Positions 45,824-55,933 of a DNA stretch of 64,000 bases are shown one piece after another. Source of the DNA: Streptomyces roseus (GTDB lineage: Bacteria > Actinomycetota > Actinomycetes > Streptomycetales > Streptomycetaceae); NCBI RefSeq assembly GCF_001044425.1, contig NZ_LFML01000122.1, positions 77,491 to 141,490 on the forward strand, given 5' to 3'. Position 1 is the stretch's first letter; each line of letters begins with the position of its first letter. The notes beneath the pieces were generated by a model that ran no database searches, was not told the DNA's origin, and worked only from the letters and a program-made list of their open reading frames with translations. The position numbers and the translations under genes are program-made.

Positions 45824-46522
45824 GTGAGTACGTACGTGAACCGACTCGGCGAAGACCTCCCCCGGATCGGCGCGGCCCCGGCGGGGAACGCCGTGGCGGT
45901 GTGGTCCCTGGACACCACCCTCGACGCGGTCGGCGGCCACCGGATCGACGAGGCACCGGCGATCCTGGACGCGGGCGAACGGGAGCGGGCCGCCCTGATG
46001 GTGCGGGCCGGGGACCGGCACCGGTACCTCGCCTCCCACGTGGGACTGCGCGTGCTGCTCGGCGGCTACCTCGGGCAGGCCCCACAGGACGTCGTCCTGG
46101 TCCGGGAGGACTGTCCGTGCTGCGACGGCCCGCACGGGCGGCCGGCGGTGGCGGGCGGAGAGGTGCACTTCTCGCTCTCGCACAGCGGGGACCTGGCGTA
46201 CCTCGCGTTCGCGGCGGCACCGGTCGGGGTCGACGTGGAGGCGCTCCCGAGCGCGGCCGCCGTGGAGGACGTACTGACCACCCTGCATCCGGCCGAGACG
46301 GCGGAGCTCTCCGCGCTGCCCGCGGCCGAGCGGGCGGAGGCGCTGAGCCGCGTGTGGTCGCGCAAGGAGGCCTACTTCAAGGGCACGGGCACCGGCCTGG
46401 CCCTGGGCGTGGCCGAGCCCTACGTGGGCGCGGGCGCCACCCCGTCCCCGGTCCCCGGCTGGCACCTCACCGACCTCTCCGCTCCCCCGGGGTACGCGGC
46501 GGCCCTGGCCCTGCGCGCGTAA
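45824..46522 (+). CDS. Sfp-type 4'-phosphopantetheinyl transferase
   Basis: This 232-residue enzyme attaches the phosphopantetheine arm of CoA to carrier proteins of polyketide, peptide or fatty-acid synthases. The magnesium and CoA motifs are present: VGVDVE with Asp137 and Glu139, and WSRKEAYFKG at 178-187 with Lys181, Glu182 and Lys186. The N-terminal half contains RYLASHVGLRVLLGGYLG. GTG 45824 is the start. No synthase is nearby, so it probably serves clusters elsewhere. Confidence 0.93.
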   Translation: MSTYVNRLGEDLPRIGAAPAGNAVAVWSLDTTLDAVGGHRIDEAPAILDAGERERAALMVRAGDRHRYLASHVGLRVLLGGYLGQAPQDVVLVREDCPCCDGPHGRPAVAGGEVHFSLSHSGDLAYLAFAAAPVGVDVEALPSAAAVEDVLTTLHPAETAELSALPAAERAEALSRVWSRKEAYFKGTGTGLALGVAEPYVGAGATPSPVPGWHLTDLSAPPGYAAALALRA

Positions 46523-46637
46523 CGGCCCCGCACCGCGGCGCGCGCTCCCTCGGGGCGCCCCCGCGGCGCGCCCGCCCCCGCCACGCCGGACCGAAATCAA
46601 GCTGTCCGCTCGACGCCCGGCGCCTATCGTGACGGCC

Positions 46638-47051
46638 ATGGACATCCGCCCCGCCCGTACCGTCGCCGAACTCCAGGCCGCGGAGGGGCTCTTCGACGGC
46701 CCCGCCCGACTGGACTGGTCCGAGCGCTTCCTCACCGCGCCGGGACACCTGATGCTCATCGCCTACGTCGACGAGATCCCCGCCGGCATGGTGTCCGGGG
46801 TCGAGATGAGCCACCCCGACAAGGGCACGGAGATGTGCCTGTACGAGCTCAGCGTCGACGAGGGCTACCGGCGGCGCGGCATCGGCCGCGCGCTGACCGA
46901 GGCCCTCGCCACCGAGGCCAAGGCGCGCGGCTGCTACGGCATGTGGGTGGGGGTCGACACCGACAACGAGGCCGCCCTGGCCACGTACGCCGCCGCCGGC
47001 TCCCGCGACGAGGGCGTCTTTGCGATGCGCGGCTGGCCCCTCTCCGGCTGA
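46638..47051 (+). CDS. GNAT-family N-acetyltransferase
   Basis: This 137-residue protein has the GNAT acetyl-CoA site YRRRGIGRALTEALA in the middle and a C-terminal VDTDNEAALATYAAAGSRDEG. It resembles aminoglycoside 3-N-acetyltransferase-like (AAC(3)-I type) GNATs in layout, but the substrate is unknown. ATG 46638 is taken; GTG 46629 in frame is possible, and no clear ribosome site is seen. Confidence 0.85.
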   Translation: MDIRPARTVAELQAAEGLFDGPARLDWSERFLTAPGHLMLIAYVDEIPAGMVSGVEMSHPDKGTEMCLYELSVDEGYRRRGIGRALTEALATEAKARGCYGMWVGVDTDNEAALATYAAAGSRDEGVFAMRGWPLSG

Positions 47052-47163
47052 CGCCCGCCTTCCCGATCGGACCGGGGACCGGACACCCGTTCGGCGGCGT
47101 GTCCTGGGGCCAGTCGGCGCACCCTCCGCGCGGGCGGGGTGCGGCTCGCCGAGCATCGGGCGC

Positions 47164-48426
47164 ATGACCGCATTCACTGCGCTGCTCCCGGCCGCCGCCC
47201 TGCTGGCGGCTGCCACCGCCCTGCCGCCGCACCCCGCACCCGCCGCCGACACCCCGGCCTCCGCCCCGCCCGCTTCCTCGGTAGCCGCCTCCGCCGCCAC
47301 CGCCCCGTACGTCGTCGTCCTGAAGGACACCACCTCCCGCGCCCCGACCCGCGCCGTGGCCGCCGAGGCCGCGGCCTCCGGCGACCGGGTCGGGGAGGTC
47401 TACGACACCGTCCTCAGCGGCTTCGCCGTCCGGACCACCGCCGCCCGCGCCGCAGTTCTGGCCGCCGACCCCCGGGTGGCCTCGGTGGAACCGGACGCCG
47501 AGTTCCGGATCAGCGACGCGCAGAGCCCGGCGCCGTGGCCCCTGGACCGGATCGACCAGTCCGAGCTCCCCCTCGACGGCTCGTACACGTACGCCACCAC
47601 CGCGCGGGGCGTCACCGCCTACGTCGTGGACACCGGGATCAACACCGGCCACCAGGAGTTCGGGGGCCGGGCCCGCCTCGGCTACAACGGGGTGTTCCTG
47701 GAGACCTCCGGCGACTGCAACGGCCACGGCACGCACGTCGCGGGGACCCTGGGCGGGGCGACGTACGGGGTGGCGAAGGGGGTCTCCCTGGTCGGGGTCA
47801 AGGTCGCCAACTGCAAGGGGTCGGGGTCGCTGACTTCCATCCTGGGCGGTCTGGAGTGGATGGTGAAGGACGCCGTCAAGGCCCCCGGCACCCCCGCGGT
47901 CGCCAACATGAGCATGGGCGGCACCCGCAGCCGCGCCCTCGACGCGGCGGTGACCCGGGCGGTCGCCGCCGGGATCACCTTCACCGTCGCCGCCGGGAAC
48001 TCCGCCGGCAACGCCTGCACCGGTTCCCCCGCCGCCGCCCCCACGGCGCTCACGATCGGCGCCGCCGACGCCGCCGACCGCTGGGCCCCGTTCTCCAGCT
48101 ACGGCAGCTGCGTGGACCTCGTGGCGCCGGGCGTGGCCGTCACCTCGGCCTGGAAGGGCTCGGCGACCACCCTCGCCCGCGCCTCCGGGACCTCCATGGC
48201 GGCCCCGCACGCGGCGGGCGTCGCCGCGCTGATCCTGGCGGAGGGCATCGCGGCGGGCGGCGGGGCGCGGACCCCCGCCGAGGTCTCCGCCGTGCTGGTG
48301 CGCGACGCCGTACGGGACCGCCTCACCGGAGTCCCGGCCGGCACGGTGAACCTCCTGCTCCACCACCAGCCGGCCGCGGCCCCGGCCCCGGCCCCGGCGG
48401 CGTCCGCGGGATCGGACACCCCGTAG
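47164..48426 (+). CDS. Secreted subtilisin-like serine protease (S8)
   Basis: This 420-residue exported protease has a signal peptide in the first 30 residues, an inhibitor-I9 propeptide (about 48-115) that assists folding and is removed, and the S8 domain with the catalytic triad Asp156 (VVDTGIN), His188 (NGHGTHVAG) and Ser344 (SGTSMAAPH). An Ala/Pro tail of about 15 residues ends the chain. The layout is of the proteinase K/aqualysin branch. A hairpin lies 16 bases past the stop. Confidence 0.95.
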   Translation: MTAFTALLPAAALLAAATALPPHPAPAADTPASAPPASSVAASAATAPYVVVLKDTTSRAPTRAVAAEAAASGDRVGEVYDTVLSGFAVRTTAARAAVLAADPRVASVEPDAEFRISDAQSPAPWPLDRIDQSELPLDGSYTYATTARGVTAYVVDTGINTGHQEFGGRARLGYNGVFLETSGDCNGHGTHVAGTLGGATYGVAKGVSLVGVKVANCKGSGSLTSILGGLEWMVKDAVKAPGTPAVANMSMGGTRSRALDAAVTRAVAAGITFTVAAGNSAGNACTGSPAAAPTALTIGAADAADRWAPFSSYGSCVDLVAPGVAVTSAWKGSATTLARASGTSMAAPHAAGVAALILAEGIAAGGGARTPAEVSAVLVRDAVRDRLTGVPAGTVNLLLHHQPAAAPAPAPAASAGSDTP

Positions 48427-48441
48427 CGGGTATCTCGTCGA

Positions 48442-48468
48442 TCAGGCCGGTCCGGCCGACGGGCCTGA
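48442..48468 (+). terminator. Hairpin after the subtilase gene
   Basis: TCAGGCC (48442-48448) pairs with GGCCTGA (48462-48468), and GTC/GAC pairs inside, leaving CGGCC as loop. It lies 16 bases after the stop. Confidence 0.5.
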
Positions 48469-48732
48469 CCGGCGGAGGCCCACAGCCGACACGATCGGCC
48501 GGCGGCCCTGGCCGGCGTGATCCGTAACGTCCCACCCGCCCGGCTCGGCGTACCGGTTGCGCACCAGGTCGAAGCCCGCCCGGCCCCCGCCCGCATCCCA
48601 TCCATCCCACCCGCCCCGCACCCCTGACGACCCGGCCTGATGGGACATCAATGTGTGTGTGCTTCGGGCGAAAGCAAGCCATTGACTTCTCATCACCGCG
48701 ACGCGTCAATGTCGGCCACCGCACCGGCTCGT

Positions 48733-48760
48733 CCTCCCCCACACAGCGGGTGGGGGGAGG
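48733..48760 (+). promoter_or_regulatory. Leader hairpin before the WxL-like gene
   Basis: CCTCCCCCAC (48733-48742) pairs with 48750-48760, one bulged G, around a 7-base loop. It ends 12 bases before the ribosome site GAAGGAG at 48773-48779. It could be a stability or attenuation structure of the mRNA leader. Confidence 0.4.
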
Positions 48761-48789
48761 GGTTCGTCTGACGAAGGAGTCGCGACCCA

Positions 48790-50082
48790 GTGAGTACAAC
48801 GTTCCGACGAAGAATCCTGGCCGGGGCCGGCGCCCTGTCCCTCGCGCTGACGGGCGGCGTGGTGGGCCTGACCGGCACCGCACAGGCGGCGACCGTGACC
48901 ACCCCCGTCTTCGAGAACTGCGACGCCCCGGCGCCGCAGCCCGACGGTTCGGGCAACCAGAACTACACGATCACGGTGCCCGGCACGGCCAAGGCCGGCG
49001 ACGTCGTACCGATCACGATCGACCCGGGTGCGAGCCCCCTGATCCCCGGCTTCTCCGTCACGACGGTGAACACCACCAAGATCACCCTCAAGGTGGGCAC
49101 GACCACCCAGGTCGTCACCAGCCCGCCCGAGACCGTCAGCGTCGTCGCCGGAACCCCCCTCGACCCGAAGTCGTTCTCGGGGACCATCAGGATCCCGGAC
49201 GGCACCGAGGGCACCACCGTCGACGTCAAGCTCGACCTGGCCGTCACCGACGCGGACCTCAGCGGTTCCGTCTTCACCACGACCTGCACCCCGGCGCCCC
49301 GCCCGAGCGCCACCCTGGGCTCGGTCGCCGTCGAGGCCCTGCCCAAGGACCCGGTCACCACCAAGCTGACGCCCAACAGCGGCAAGGCCGGTACGGCCGT
49401 CACCGTGAGCGGCGCCAACTTCCCGGCAGGCCCCGTCACCTGCTCCGCCCTGCTCGCGGGCGCGGCGACCGGTGACACCGGGACCGGCACGGCGGACGCG
49501 AGCGGCGCCGCCACCTGCAACCTCACGGTCACCAAGAAGGCCGACGCCATAAAGATCGACGGCTCGGTCACCCCGTACAAGTCGTTCGTGTACCTGGAGG
49601 ACCAGGCGGGCGTGAAGAACCCGGTCGACATCGAGGTCCTCCCCGGCCCGCTGGCGCTCGGCCCGAAGGACGGCCAGCCGGCCGTCGCCTTCCCCTCGGT
49701 CACCATCAACGGCAAGGCCCAGTCCGTGGTCGGCGTGTTCAACGCCGCGACCGTCCAGGACTTCCGCGGCGGCACCCTCGGCTGGGACGTGACGGCGACC
49801 CGTACGCCCTTCCTGAACCAGACGACCGGCCACTCGATGGCCAAGGCGCAGATCGGCATCCAGCCGTCCTGCACGGTGACCAACCCGGACAGCCCGAGCA
49901 CCTGCACCGCGGGCACGCCCGGCGCGATCTCCGAGACCCCGCTGAAGGTGGCCTCGCAGGCGGCCGGCGGGGACGAGCTGACCGGCGGTGAGTTCGCCGT
50001 CGGCGGCGCCGGGATGATCCAGCTCCCGCCGTTCATGTTCGCGGACACCTACCAGACGGTGGTCACCTTCTCGATCGCCTGA
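48790..50082 (+). CDS. WxL-like cell-surface protein
   Basis: This 430-residue exported protein has a signal peptide (MSTTFRRRILAGAGALSLAL..., cut near residue 33 after AQA). Beta-sandwich modules include an IPT/TIG-like part at about 188-270 (LTPNSGKAGTAVTVSGANFPAGP). The C-terminal region recalls a WxL domain: TLGWDVTATRTPF with Trp332, and the end YQTVVTFSIA in place of the second WxL motif. WxL domains bind peptidoglycan non-covalently. The next gene encodes a DUF916 partner, the usual WxL companion, which supports the call. GTG 48790. Confidence 0.75.
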   Translation: MSTTFRRRILAGAGALSLALTGGVVGLTGTAQAATVTTPVFENCDAPAPQPDGSGNQNYTITVPGTAKAGDVVPITIDPGASPLIPGFSVTTVNTTKITLKVGTTTQVVTSPPETVSVVAGTPLDPKSFSGTIRIPDGTEGTTVDVKLDLAVTDADLSGSVFTTTCTPAPRPSATLGSVAVEALPKDPVTTKLTPNSGKAGTAVTVSGANFPAGPVTCSALLAGAATGDTGTGTADASGAATCNLTVTKKADAIKIDGSVTPYKSFVYLEDQAGVKNPVDIEVLPGPLALGPKDGQPAVAFPSVTINGKAQSVVGVFNAATVQDFRGGTLGWDVTATRTPFLNQTTGHSMAKAQIGIQPSCTVTNPDSPSTCTAGTPGAISETPLKVASQAAGGDELTGGEFAVGGAGMIQLPPFMFADTYQTVVTFSIA

Positions 50083-50150
50083 CCGGGCAAGAACCACCTG
50101 ACCGGCCAGGTAGCACCTGACCGGCAGGAACCGCCTGACCCCGCAGGAAC
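50076..50150. repeat. Four tandem 18-19 bp repeats
   Basis: Units start at 50076, 50095, 50114 and 50132 and share the pattern CrCCTGACCssGCmrGwAs. Copy 1 is CGCCTGACCGGGCAAGAAC and overlaps the stop of the WxL-like gene; copy 4 is CGCCTGACCCCGCAGGAAC. They lie just before a perfect hairpin. Confidence 0.85.
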
Positions 50151-50160
50151 AGCGCACCCA

Positions 50161-50192
50161 GGGTGGTGCGGCGCCCCGGCGCCGCACCACCC
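50161..50192 (+). terminator. Perfect 15-bp hairpin after the WxL-like gene
   Basis: GGGTGGTGCGGCGCC (50161-50175) and its exact complement (50178-50192) are separated by CC. It lies between two genes that look like an operon, so it may partly terminate and lower expression of the DUF916 gene. Confidence 0.75.
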
Positions 50193-50230
50193 CTTCGCCT
50201 TCCGCCCCCGCGCCGACTGGAGAACCGCCC

Positions 50231-51271
50231 ATGCGTCCCCGCCCCCGCATCGCTCCGTACGGTCCGCTCCTCGCCCTGTTGCTGCTGGTCGCGGGCCTGC
50301 TCCTGGGGCCGGCCACGCGGGCGACGGCCGCGGACAACGGCACCTGGGGGGTGTTCCCGACGCCCCCGGCCGGCGCCGCGATGACCGATCGCGCGTACTT
50401 CTTCCACCAGGGCGCGGCCGGGACCACGGTCAGCGACAGCGTGACCGTCCTGAACTCCTCGGACAGGGAGCTGACCTTCCAGGTCTTCGCCACCGACGCC
50501 GTCAACACCCCGGCCGGCGGCGCCTTCGCGCTGTTGCCGGTGGAACAGAAGCCCAAGGACGTGGGCGCGTGGATCGCGCTGGCGCCCGAGGCGGCCACCA
50601 CCGTCACCGTGCCGCCCAAGAGCCGCAAGGACATCCCGTTCACGGTGAGGGTCCCCGTGGACGCGACGCCCGGCGACCACGTCGGCGGGATCGTCGCCCT
50701 CAACACCGCCGTGGAGGGCGTCCGGCAGGAGGGCAAGGTCCAGGTCGGGGTGAAACGGCAGGTCGGCTCGCGGCTGTACTTCCGGGTGCCGGGACCCGTG
50801 ACTCCGGGGCTGAGCGTGGAGGACGTCGAGGTCAGCCGCTCCGCGCCGCTGCTGCCGTGGGTCGGGACCGCCCGCGCCACGGTCTCGTACGCGCTGGTCA
50901 ACCGGGGCAACGTGGTCGTCGAGCCCAAGGTGGCGGTGTCCGCCGAGGGCTTGTTCGGCCGTACGGTGCTGGACCGGCCGGCCCGCGAGCTGAAGCTGGT
51001 GCTGCTGCCCGGTCAGCGGATCGAGCTGACCGAACCCTGGGCGGACGCACCCCAGTCGGACCGGGTGACCGTGAGGGTCTCGGCCGGGGCGACGGCCTAC
51101 CCGGACCTCGCGTCGGCGTCGGAGGCGGAGTTCATCGCCGTGCCGTGGCCGGCCTTCGGCGCGCTGCTGGTACTGGCGGGCGCCGCGCTCACCTTCCTGA
51201 TCCTGCGGCGTCGCCGCCGCGCCCCCTCGCAACCGTACGAGCCCGCCCAGGACTTGGCCCCCACCCGTTGA
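50231..51271 (+). CDS. DUF916-type membrane protein (WxL-interacting)
   Basis: This 346-residue exported and anchored protein has a signal peptide (about 1-35, ending ATRATAA). Two Ig-like beta domains follow: TWGVFPTPPAGAAMTDRAYFF opens the DUF916 part, and VSYALVNRGNVVVEPKVAVSAEGLFG lies in the second. A membrane helix (about 307-326) and an Arg-rich tail follow. DUF916 proteins are encoded next to WxL proteins and bind peptidoglycan and WxL partners. ATG 50231 has GGAG upstream. The pair probably forms a surface complex. Confidence 0.85.
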   Translation: MRPRPRIAPYGPLLALLLLVAGLLLGPATRATAADNGTWGVFPTPPAGAAMTDRAYFFHQGAAGTTVSDSVTVLNSSDRELTFQVFATDAVNTPAGGAFALLPVEQKPKDVGAWIALAPEAATTVTVPPKSRKDIPFTVRVPVDATPGDHVGGIVALNTAVEGVRQEGKVQVGVKRQVGSRLYFRVPGPVTPGLSVEDVEVSRSAPLLPWVGTARATVSYALVNRGNVVVEPKVAVSAEGLFGRTVLDRPARELKLVLLPGQRIELTEPWADAPQSDRVTVRVSAGATAYPDLASASEAEFIAVPWPAFGALLVLAGAALTFLILRRRRRAPSQPYEPAQDLAPTR

Positions 51272-51287
51272 CGGGCGAGGGTGTCCG

Positions 51288-51547
51288 TTGACCCTGGACC
51301 TCACCGTGGACAGGAACGTGGTCACGGGGTCGTGGGTGGAGCAGACCGCGAGCGATGGCTACTACAACGGCGCCCGCTACCACGGGGCCGTTCAGCTCCT
51401 GGTCGAGCCGACCGGCCGACGCATCGCCGGCAAGTGGTCGGATTCGGGAAGGACTTCGACGTGAACACCGGGCCGTGGGAATTGCGGCTGGTGGACGAGT
51501 CCACGTCGAAGGCGGTCTTGGAGCAGTACAGCCGCGCCCCCGAGTAG
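51288..51547 (+). pseudogene. Frameshifted, N-terminally truncated remnant of a regulator C-terminal domain
   Basis: Reading 51288 onward gives LTLDLTVDRNVVTGSWVEQT...RRIAGKWS and then loses sense. One frame over it continues VGFGKDFDVNTGPWELRLVD...YSRAPE to a TAG at 51547. The join at about 51440 (AAGTGGTCGG) needs one extra G to read KWVGFGK. From memory, this C-terminal segment follows an XRE-type HTH in many Streptomyces regulators. The HTH part is absent here, as the DUF916 gene ends 16 bases upstream. It is probably a decayed relic, not an active gene. Confidence 0.7.
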
Positions 51548-51625
51548 CCCGGGACGGCAGGAACCCCCGGCCGGTGAGGGTGGGCCGGGGGTCCTGTGTT
51601 TGGGGCGCCTGTCAGGCGTCAGGCA

Positions 51626-53125
<1,500 letters not shown>

Positions 53126-53138
53126 GCCTATTGCTCCT

Positions 53139-55007
53139 TCACAGATGGCGACGTCGCTGCGCGGCTTGCCGGTCGTACTCTTCGCGGGCCGCGGCCGCGG
53201 ATTTCCGTGTCGCGGTCTCGGCCACAGGAACATCCCACCACGCCTGTGCCGGGGGCGGGCCCGACACAGTGTCGGGTGTTCGGGTCTGTGCGTAGACACA
53301 TGTGGGGCGGTCCGCCGCACGCGCTTCCGCGAGGGCTTTCCGCAGGTCACCGATGGTGCGGGTGCGGATCACGGCCACCCCGAGGGAGGCCGCGTTGGCC
53401 GCGAGGTCCAACGGCAGCGGCGCACCGGTGTACGAACCGTCCTGCGCCCGGAAGCGGTACGCGGTGGCGAAGCCCTCCGCGCCCACCGTCCCGGAGAGGC
53501 CGCCGATGGAGGCGTAGCCGTGGTTGTCGAGGATCACCACCTTGATCGGGACGCCCTCCTGCACGGCCGTGACCAGCTCGGTCGGGTTCATCAGGTACGT
53601 CCCGTCTCCGACCAGCGCCCAGACCGGGCGGCCGGGGGCGGCGAGCGCGACTCCGATCGCCGCCGGGATCTCGTAGCCCATGCAGGAGTACCCGTACTCC
53701 ACGTGGTACTGGTCGGCCGAGCGGGACCGCCACAGTTTGTGCAGGTCGCCGGGGAGGGAGCCGGCGGCGTTGATCAGGATGTCCTCGGGGCCGACCACCG
53801 CGTCGAGCAGCCCGAGCACCTGCGCCTGCGTCGGGGCCCGGTCCTCGTCGGGGGCCGCGTAGGCCCGGTCGACCAGCAGCTCCCATCCGCTTTTCCGCTC
53901 TTTGTACGCCGTCTCGTACCCGGGGTCCACGCGGTACCCGGCGACCGCGGCCCGGAGCTCCTCCAGGCCCGCCCGCGCATCGCAGACCACCGGCTGGCCG
54001 GCGAGTTTGTGGGCGTCGTACGGATCGATGTTGAGCCCGAGGAAGCGGACGGCCGGGTTCTGGAACAGGGTCCCCGAGGCGGTGGTGAAGTCCGTGAGCC
54101 GCGTCCCGGCGGCGATGACCAGGTCGGCGCCGCGGGCCAGCTCGTCGGCGGTGGCCGTGCCGGTGTGCCCGATGCCGCCGACGTCGGCGGGGTGGTCGTA
54201 CGGGAGCGCCCCCTTGCCGGCCTGCGTGGAGGCGACCGGGATCCCGGTGGCCCCGGCGAACTCCGCCAGCGCGCTCTGGGCCGCGCTGTGCCGGATCCCG
54301 CCGCCGGCGATGACCAGCGGGCGCGCGGAGCCCCGTACGGCCGCGGCGGCGCGGGCGAGCTCGTCCCGGTCGGGCCGGGGCCGGCGTACGGCCCACACGC
54401 GCTCGGCGAAGAACTCGGGCGGCCAGTCGTGGGCCTCGGTCTGGACGTCCTGCGGCAGCGCCAGCGTCACCGCACCGGTCTGGACGGGGTCGGTGAGCAC
54501 CCGCATCGCCTGGAGGGCGGCCGGGATCAGGGCCTCTGGGCGGGTGATCCGGTCGAAGTGGCGGGAGACGGGGCGCAGCGTGTCGTTGACCGAGACGTCG
54601 CCGGCGTGGGCCGCCTCCAGCTGCTGGAGGACGGGATCGGCGGGCCGGGTGGCGAAGGCGTCCCCGGGCAGGAGGAGGACGGGAATCCGGTTGATGGTGG
54701 CGAGGGCGGCCCCGGTGACGAGGTTGGTGGCGCCGGGCCCGATCGAGGTGGTGACGGCGTGGGCCGAGAGCCGCCCGCGCTGGCGGGCGTACCCGACGGC
54801 GGCGTGCACCATGGCCTGCTCGTTGCGCCCCTGGAGGAAGGGCATGTCGCGCGGTCCGCTCTCCAGGAGGGCCTGCCCGATGCCGGCGACGTTCCCGTGT
54901 CCGAAGATGCCCCAGGTGGCGGCGATCAGCCGCCGGCGGTGCCCGTCGCGCTCGGTGTGCTGGGCGGCCAGGAACCGTACGAGGGCCTGGGCGACGGTGA
55001 GCCTCAT
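53139..55007 (-). CDS. iolD: 3D-(3,5/4)-trihydroxycyclohexane-1,2-dione hydrolase
   Basis: This 622-residue thiamine-diphosphate enzyme opens the inositol-derived ring to 5-deoxyglucuronate. The ThDP-enzyme N-domain carries the activating Glu in GRNEQAMVHAA. The C-domain metal/ThDP motif is GDGTYLMNPTELVTAVQEG...VVILDN. ATG 55007 overlaps the iolB stop (ATGA), so the two are coupled. The C-terminal VPVAETATR and Arg/His-rich tail are typical of the family. Confidence 0.95.
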   Translation of the reverse strand: MRLTVAQALVRFLAAQHTERDGHRRRLIAATWGIFGHGNVAGIGQALLESGPRDMPFLQGRNEQAMVHAAVGYARQRGRLSAHAVTTSIGPGATNLVTGAALATINRIPVLLLPGDAFATRPADPVLQQLEAAHAGDVSVNDTLRPVSRHFDRITRPEALIPAALQAMRVLTDPVQTGAVTLALPQDVQTEAHDWPPEFFAERVWAVRRPRPDRDELARAAAAVRGSARPLVIAGGGIRHSAAQSALAEFAGATGIPVASTQAGKGALPYDHPADVGGIGHTGTATADELARGADLVIAAGTRLTDFTTASGTLFQNPAVRFLGLNIDPYDAHKLAGQPVVCDARAGLEELRAAVAGYRVDPGYETAYKERKSGWELLVDRAYAAPDEDRAPTQAQVLGLLDAVVGPEDILINAAGSLPGDLHKLWRSRSADQYHVEYGYSCMGYEIPAAIGVALAAPGRPVWALVGDGTYLMNPTELVTAVQEGVPIKVVILDNHGYASIGGLSGTVGAEGFATAYRFRAQDGSYTGAPLPLDLAANAASLGVAVIRTRTIGDLRKALAEARAADRPTCVYAQTRTPDTVSGPPPAQAWWDVPVAETATRKSAAAAREEYDRQAAQRRRHL

Positions 55008-55933
55008 GGGGTCGCGTCCTCCGCTCGGGGTCGGTGGAAGGGCAGCCGGGGGTCGGCTTCCCGCCCGGTCCAGGTGTCCCGGATCCAGGCGTGGTCGGGG
55101 TGGTCCCGGATCAGCCAGGCGCGGGGCTGGCCGGGGGGACCGGCCATGACGTTGAGGTAGTACATGTCGTGCCCGGGCGCGGCGATGGAGGGCCCGTGCC
55201 AGCCGTCCGGGATGAGCACCGCGTCCCCGCTCCTCACCTCGGTGAGGATGTCGGTCTTCCCGGTGGGGGACGGGCTGACACGCTGGTAGCCGAGGCCGGG
55301 CGTGTCGCCGTGCGGGGCGATCTCGAAGTAGTAGACCTCTTCGAGGCGGGATTCGCGGCCGGGGTGGAACTCGTCGTGCTTGTGGGGCGGGTACGAGGAC
55401 CAGTTCCCGCCGGGGGTGAGCACCTCGACGGCGATCAGCCGGTCGCAGTCGAAGACGCCGGCGGCGGCGAAGTTGTTGACCTGGCGCGAGCACTGGCCGG
55501 CTCCGCGGATCTCGACGGGGACTGCGCCGGCCGGCCCGTACCGGGCGGGCAGTACCTTCTCGCACCGCGCCCCGACGAGCGCGAACCGGCCTCCGGCGGT
55601 GGACCCGATCTCGGCCTGCCCGTCCCGGGGCAGGTACGCGAAGTCGGTCGGCCCGCCGAACACGTCCTCCCGCCCGCGCAGTTCGAACACCTGCCGGTCC
55701 GCACGCGCCGGCGGGTGCGGAGCTGCGTCCAGGGCGGGGTCCGGGGCGGGGCCGCGGTGACCGGGAGACGGGCGGGCGGCGGCCGGCTCCGCGCAGCGGA
55801 CGGTACAGCCCCCGGCCAGCGGGAGCACGATCCACTCCCGGTCCCCGCACGCGTGCGCGTGGACCTCCCCCGGCCCGAGCTCCAGCACCCGCAGCGCCGC
55901 GAACTCCATCTCGTGCGATGCCGTCAGCGTCAC
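55004..55933 (-). CDS. iolB: 5-deoxy-glucuronate isomerase
   Basis: This 309-residue cupin-like enzyme turns 5-deoxyglucuronate into 5-dehydro-2-deoxygluconate, between the IolD and IolC steps. The metal site region SYPPHKHDEFHPGRESRLEEVYYFEI and DGWHGPS are family marks. An Ala/Pro/His-rich insertion (about 50-80) is not usual and probably forms a loop. GTG 55933 overlaps the iolC stop (GTGA), with GGAG upstream. Confidence 0.94.
   Translation of the reverse strand: MTLTASHEMEFAALRVLELGPGEVHAHACGDREWIVLPLAGGCTVRCAEPAAARPSPGHRGPAPDPALDAAPHPPARADRQVFELRGREDVFGGPTDFAYLPRDGQAEIGSTAGGRFALVGARCEKVLPARYGPAGAVPVEIRGAGQCSRQVNNFAAAGVFDCDRLIAVEVLTPGGNWSSYPPHKHDEFHPGRESRLEEVYYFEIAPHGDTPGLGYQRVSPSPTGKTDILTEVRSGDAVLIPDGWHGPSIAAPGHDMYYLNVMAGPPGQPRAWLIRDHPDHAWIRDTWTGREADPRLPFHRPRAEDATP

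Larger units (their letters stand above)
48427..48789. other. Intergenic region: terminator, promoter and leader of WxL-like gene
   Basis: No gene is visible in these 363 bases. It holds the protease terminator at the left. TTGACT (about 48684) with CAATGT 19 bases on could be a promoter; the 6-bp ATTGAC/GTCAAT inverted repeat spans it. A leader hairpin lies close to the next gene. Confidence 0.45.

Noticed and set aside
50076..50150. CRISPR-like array
   Set aside because: Units are contiguous 18-19 bp repeats with no spacers and no cas genes.
51281..51547. GTG-started 88-residue frame as a real gene
   Set aside because: Its first half is in the wrong frame compared with the conserved-looking segment; it is better explained as a frameshifted relic.
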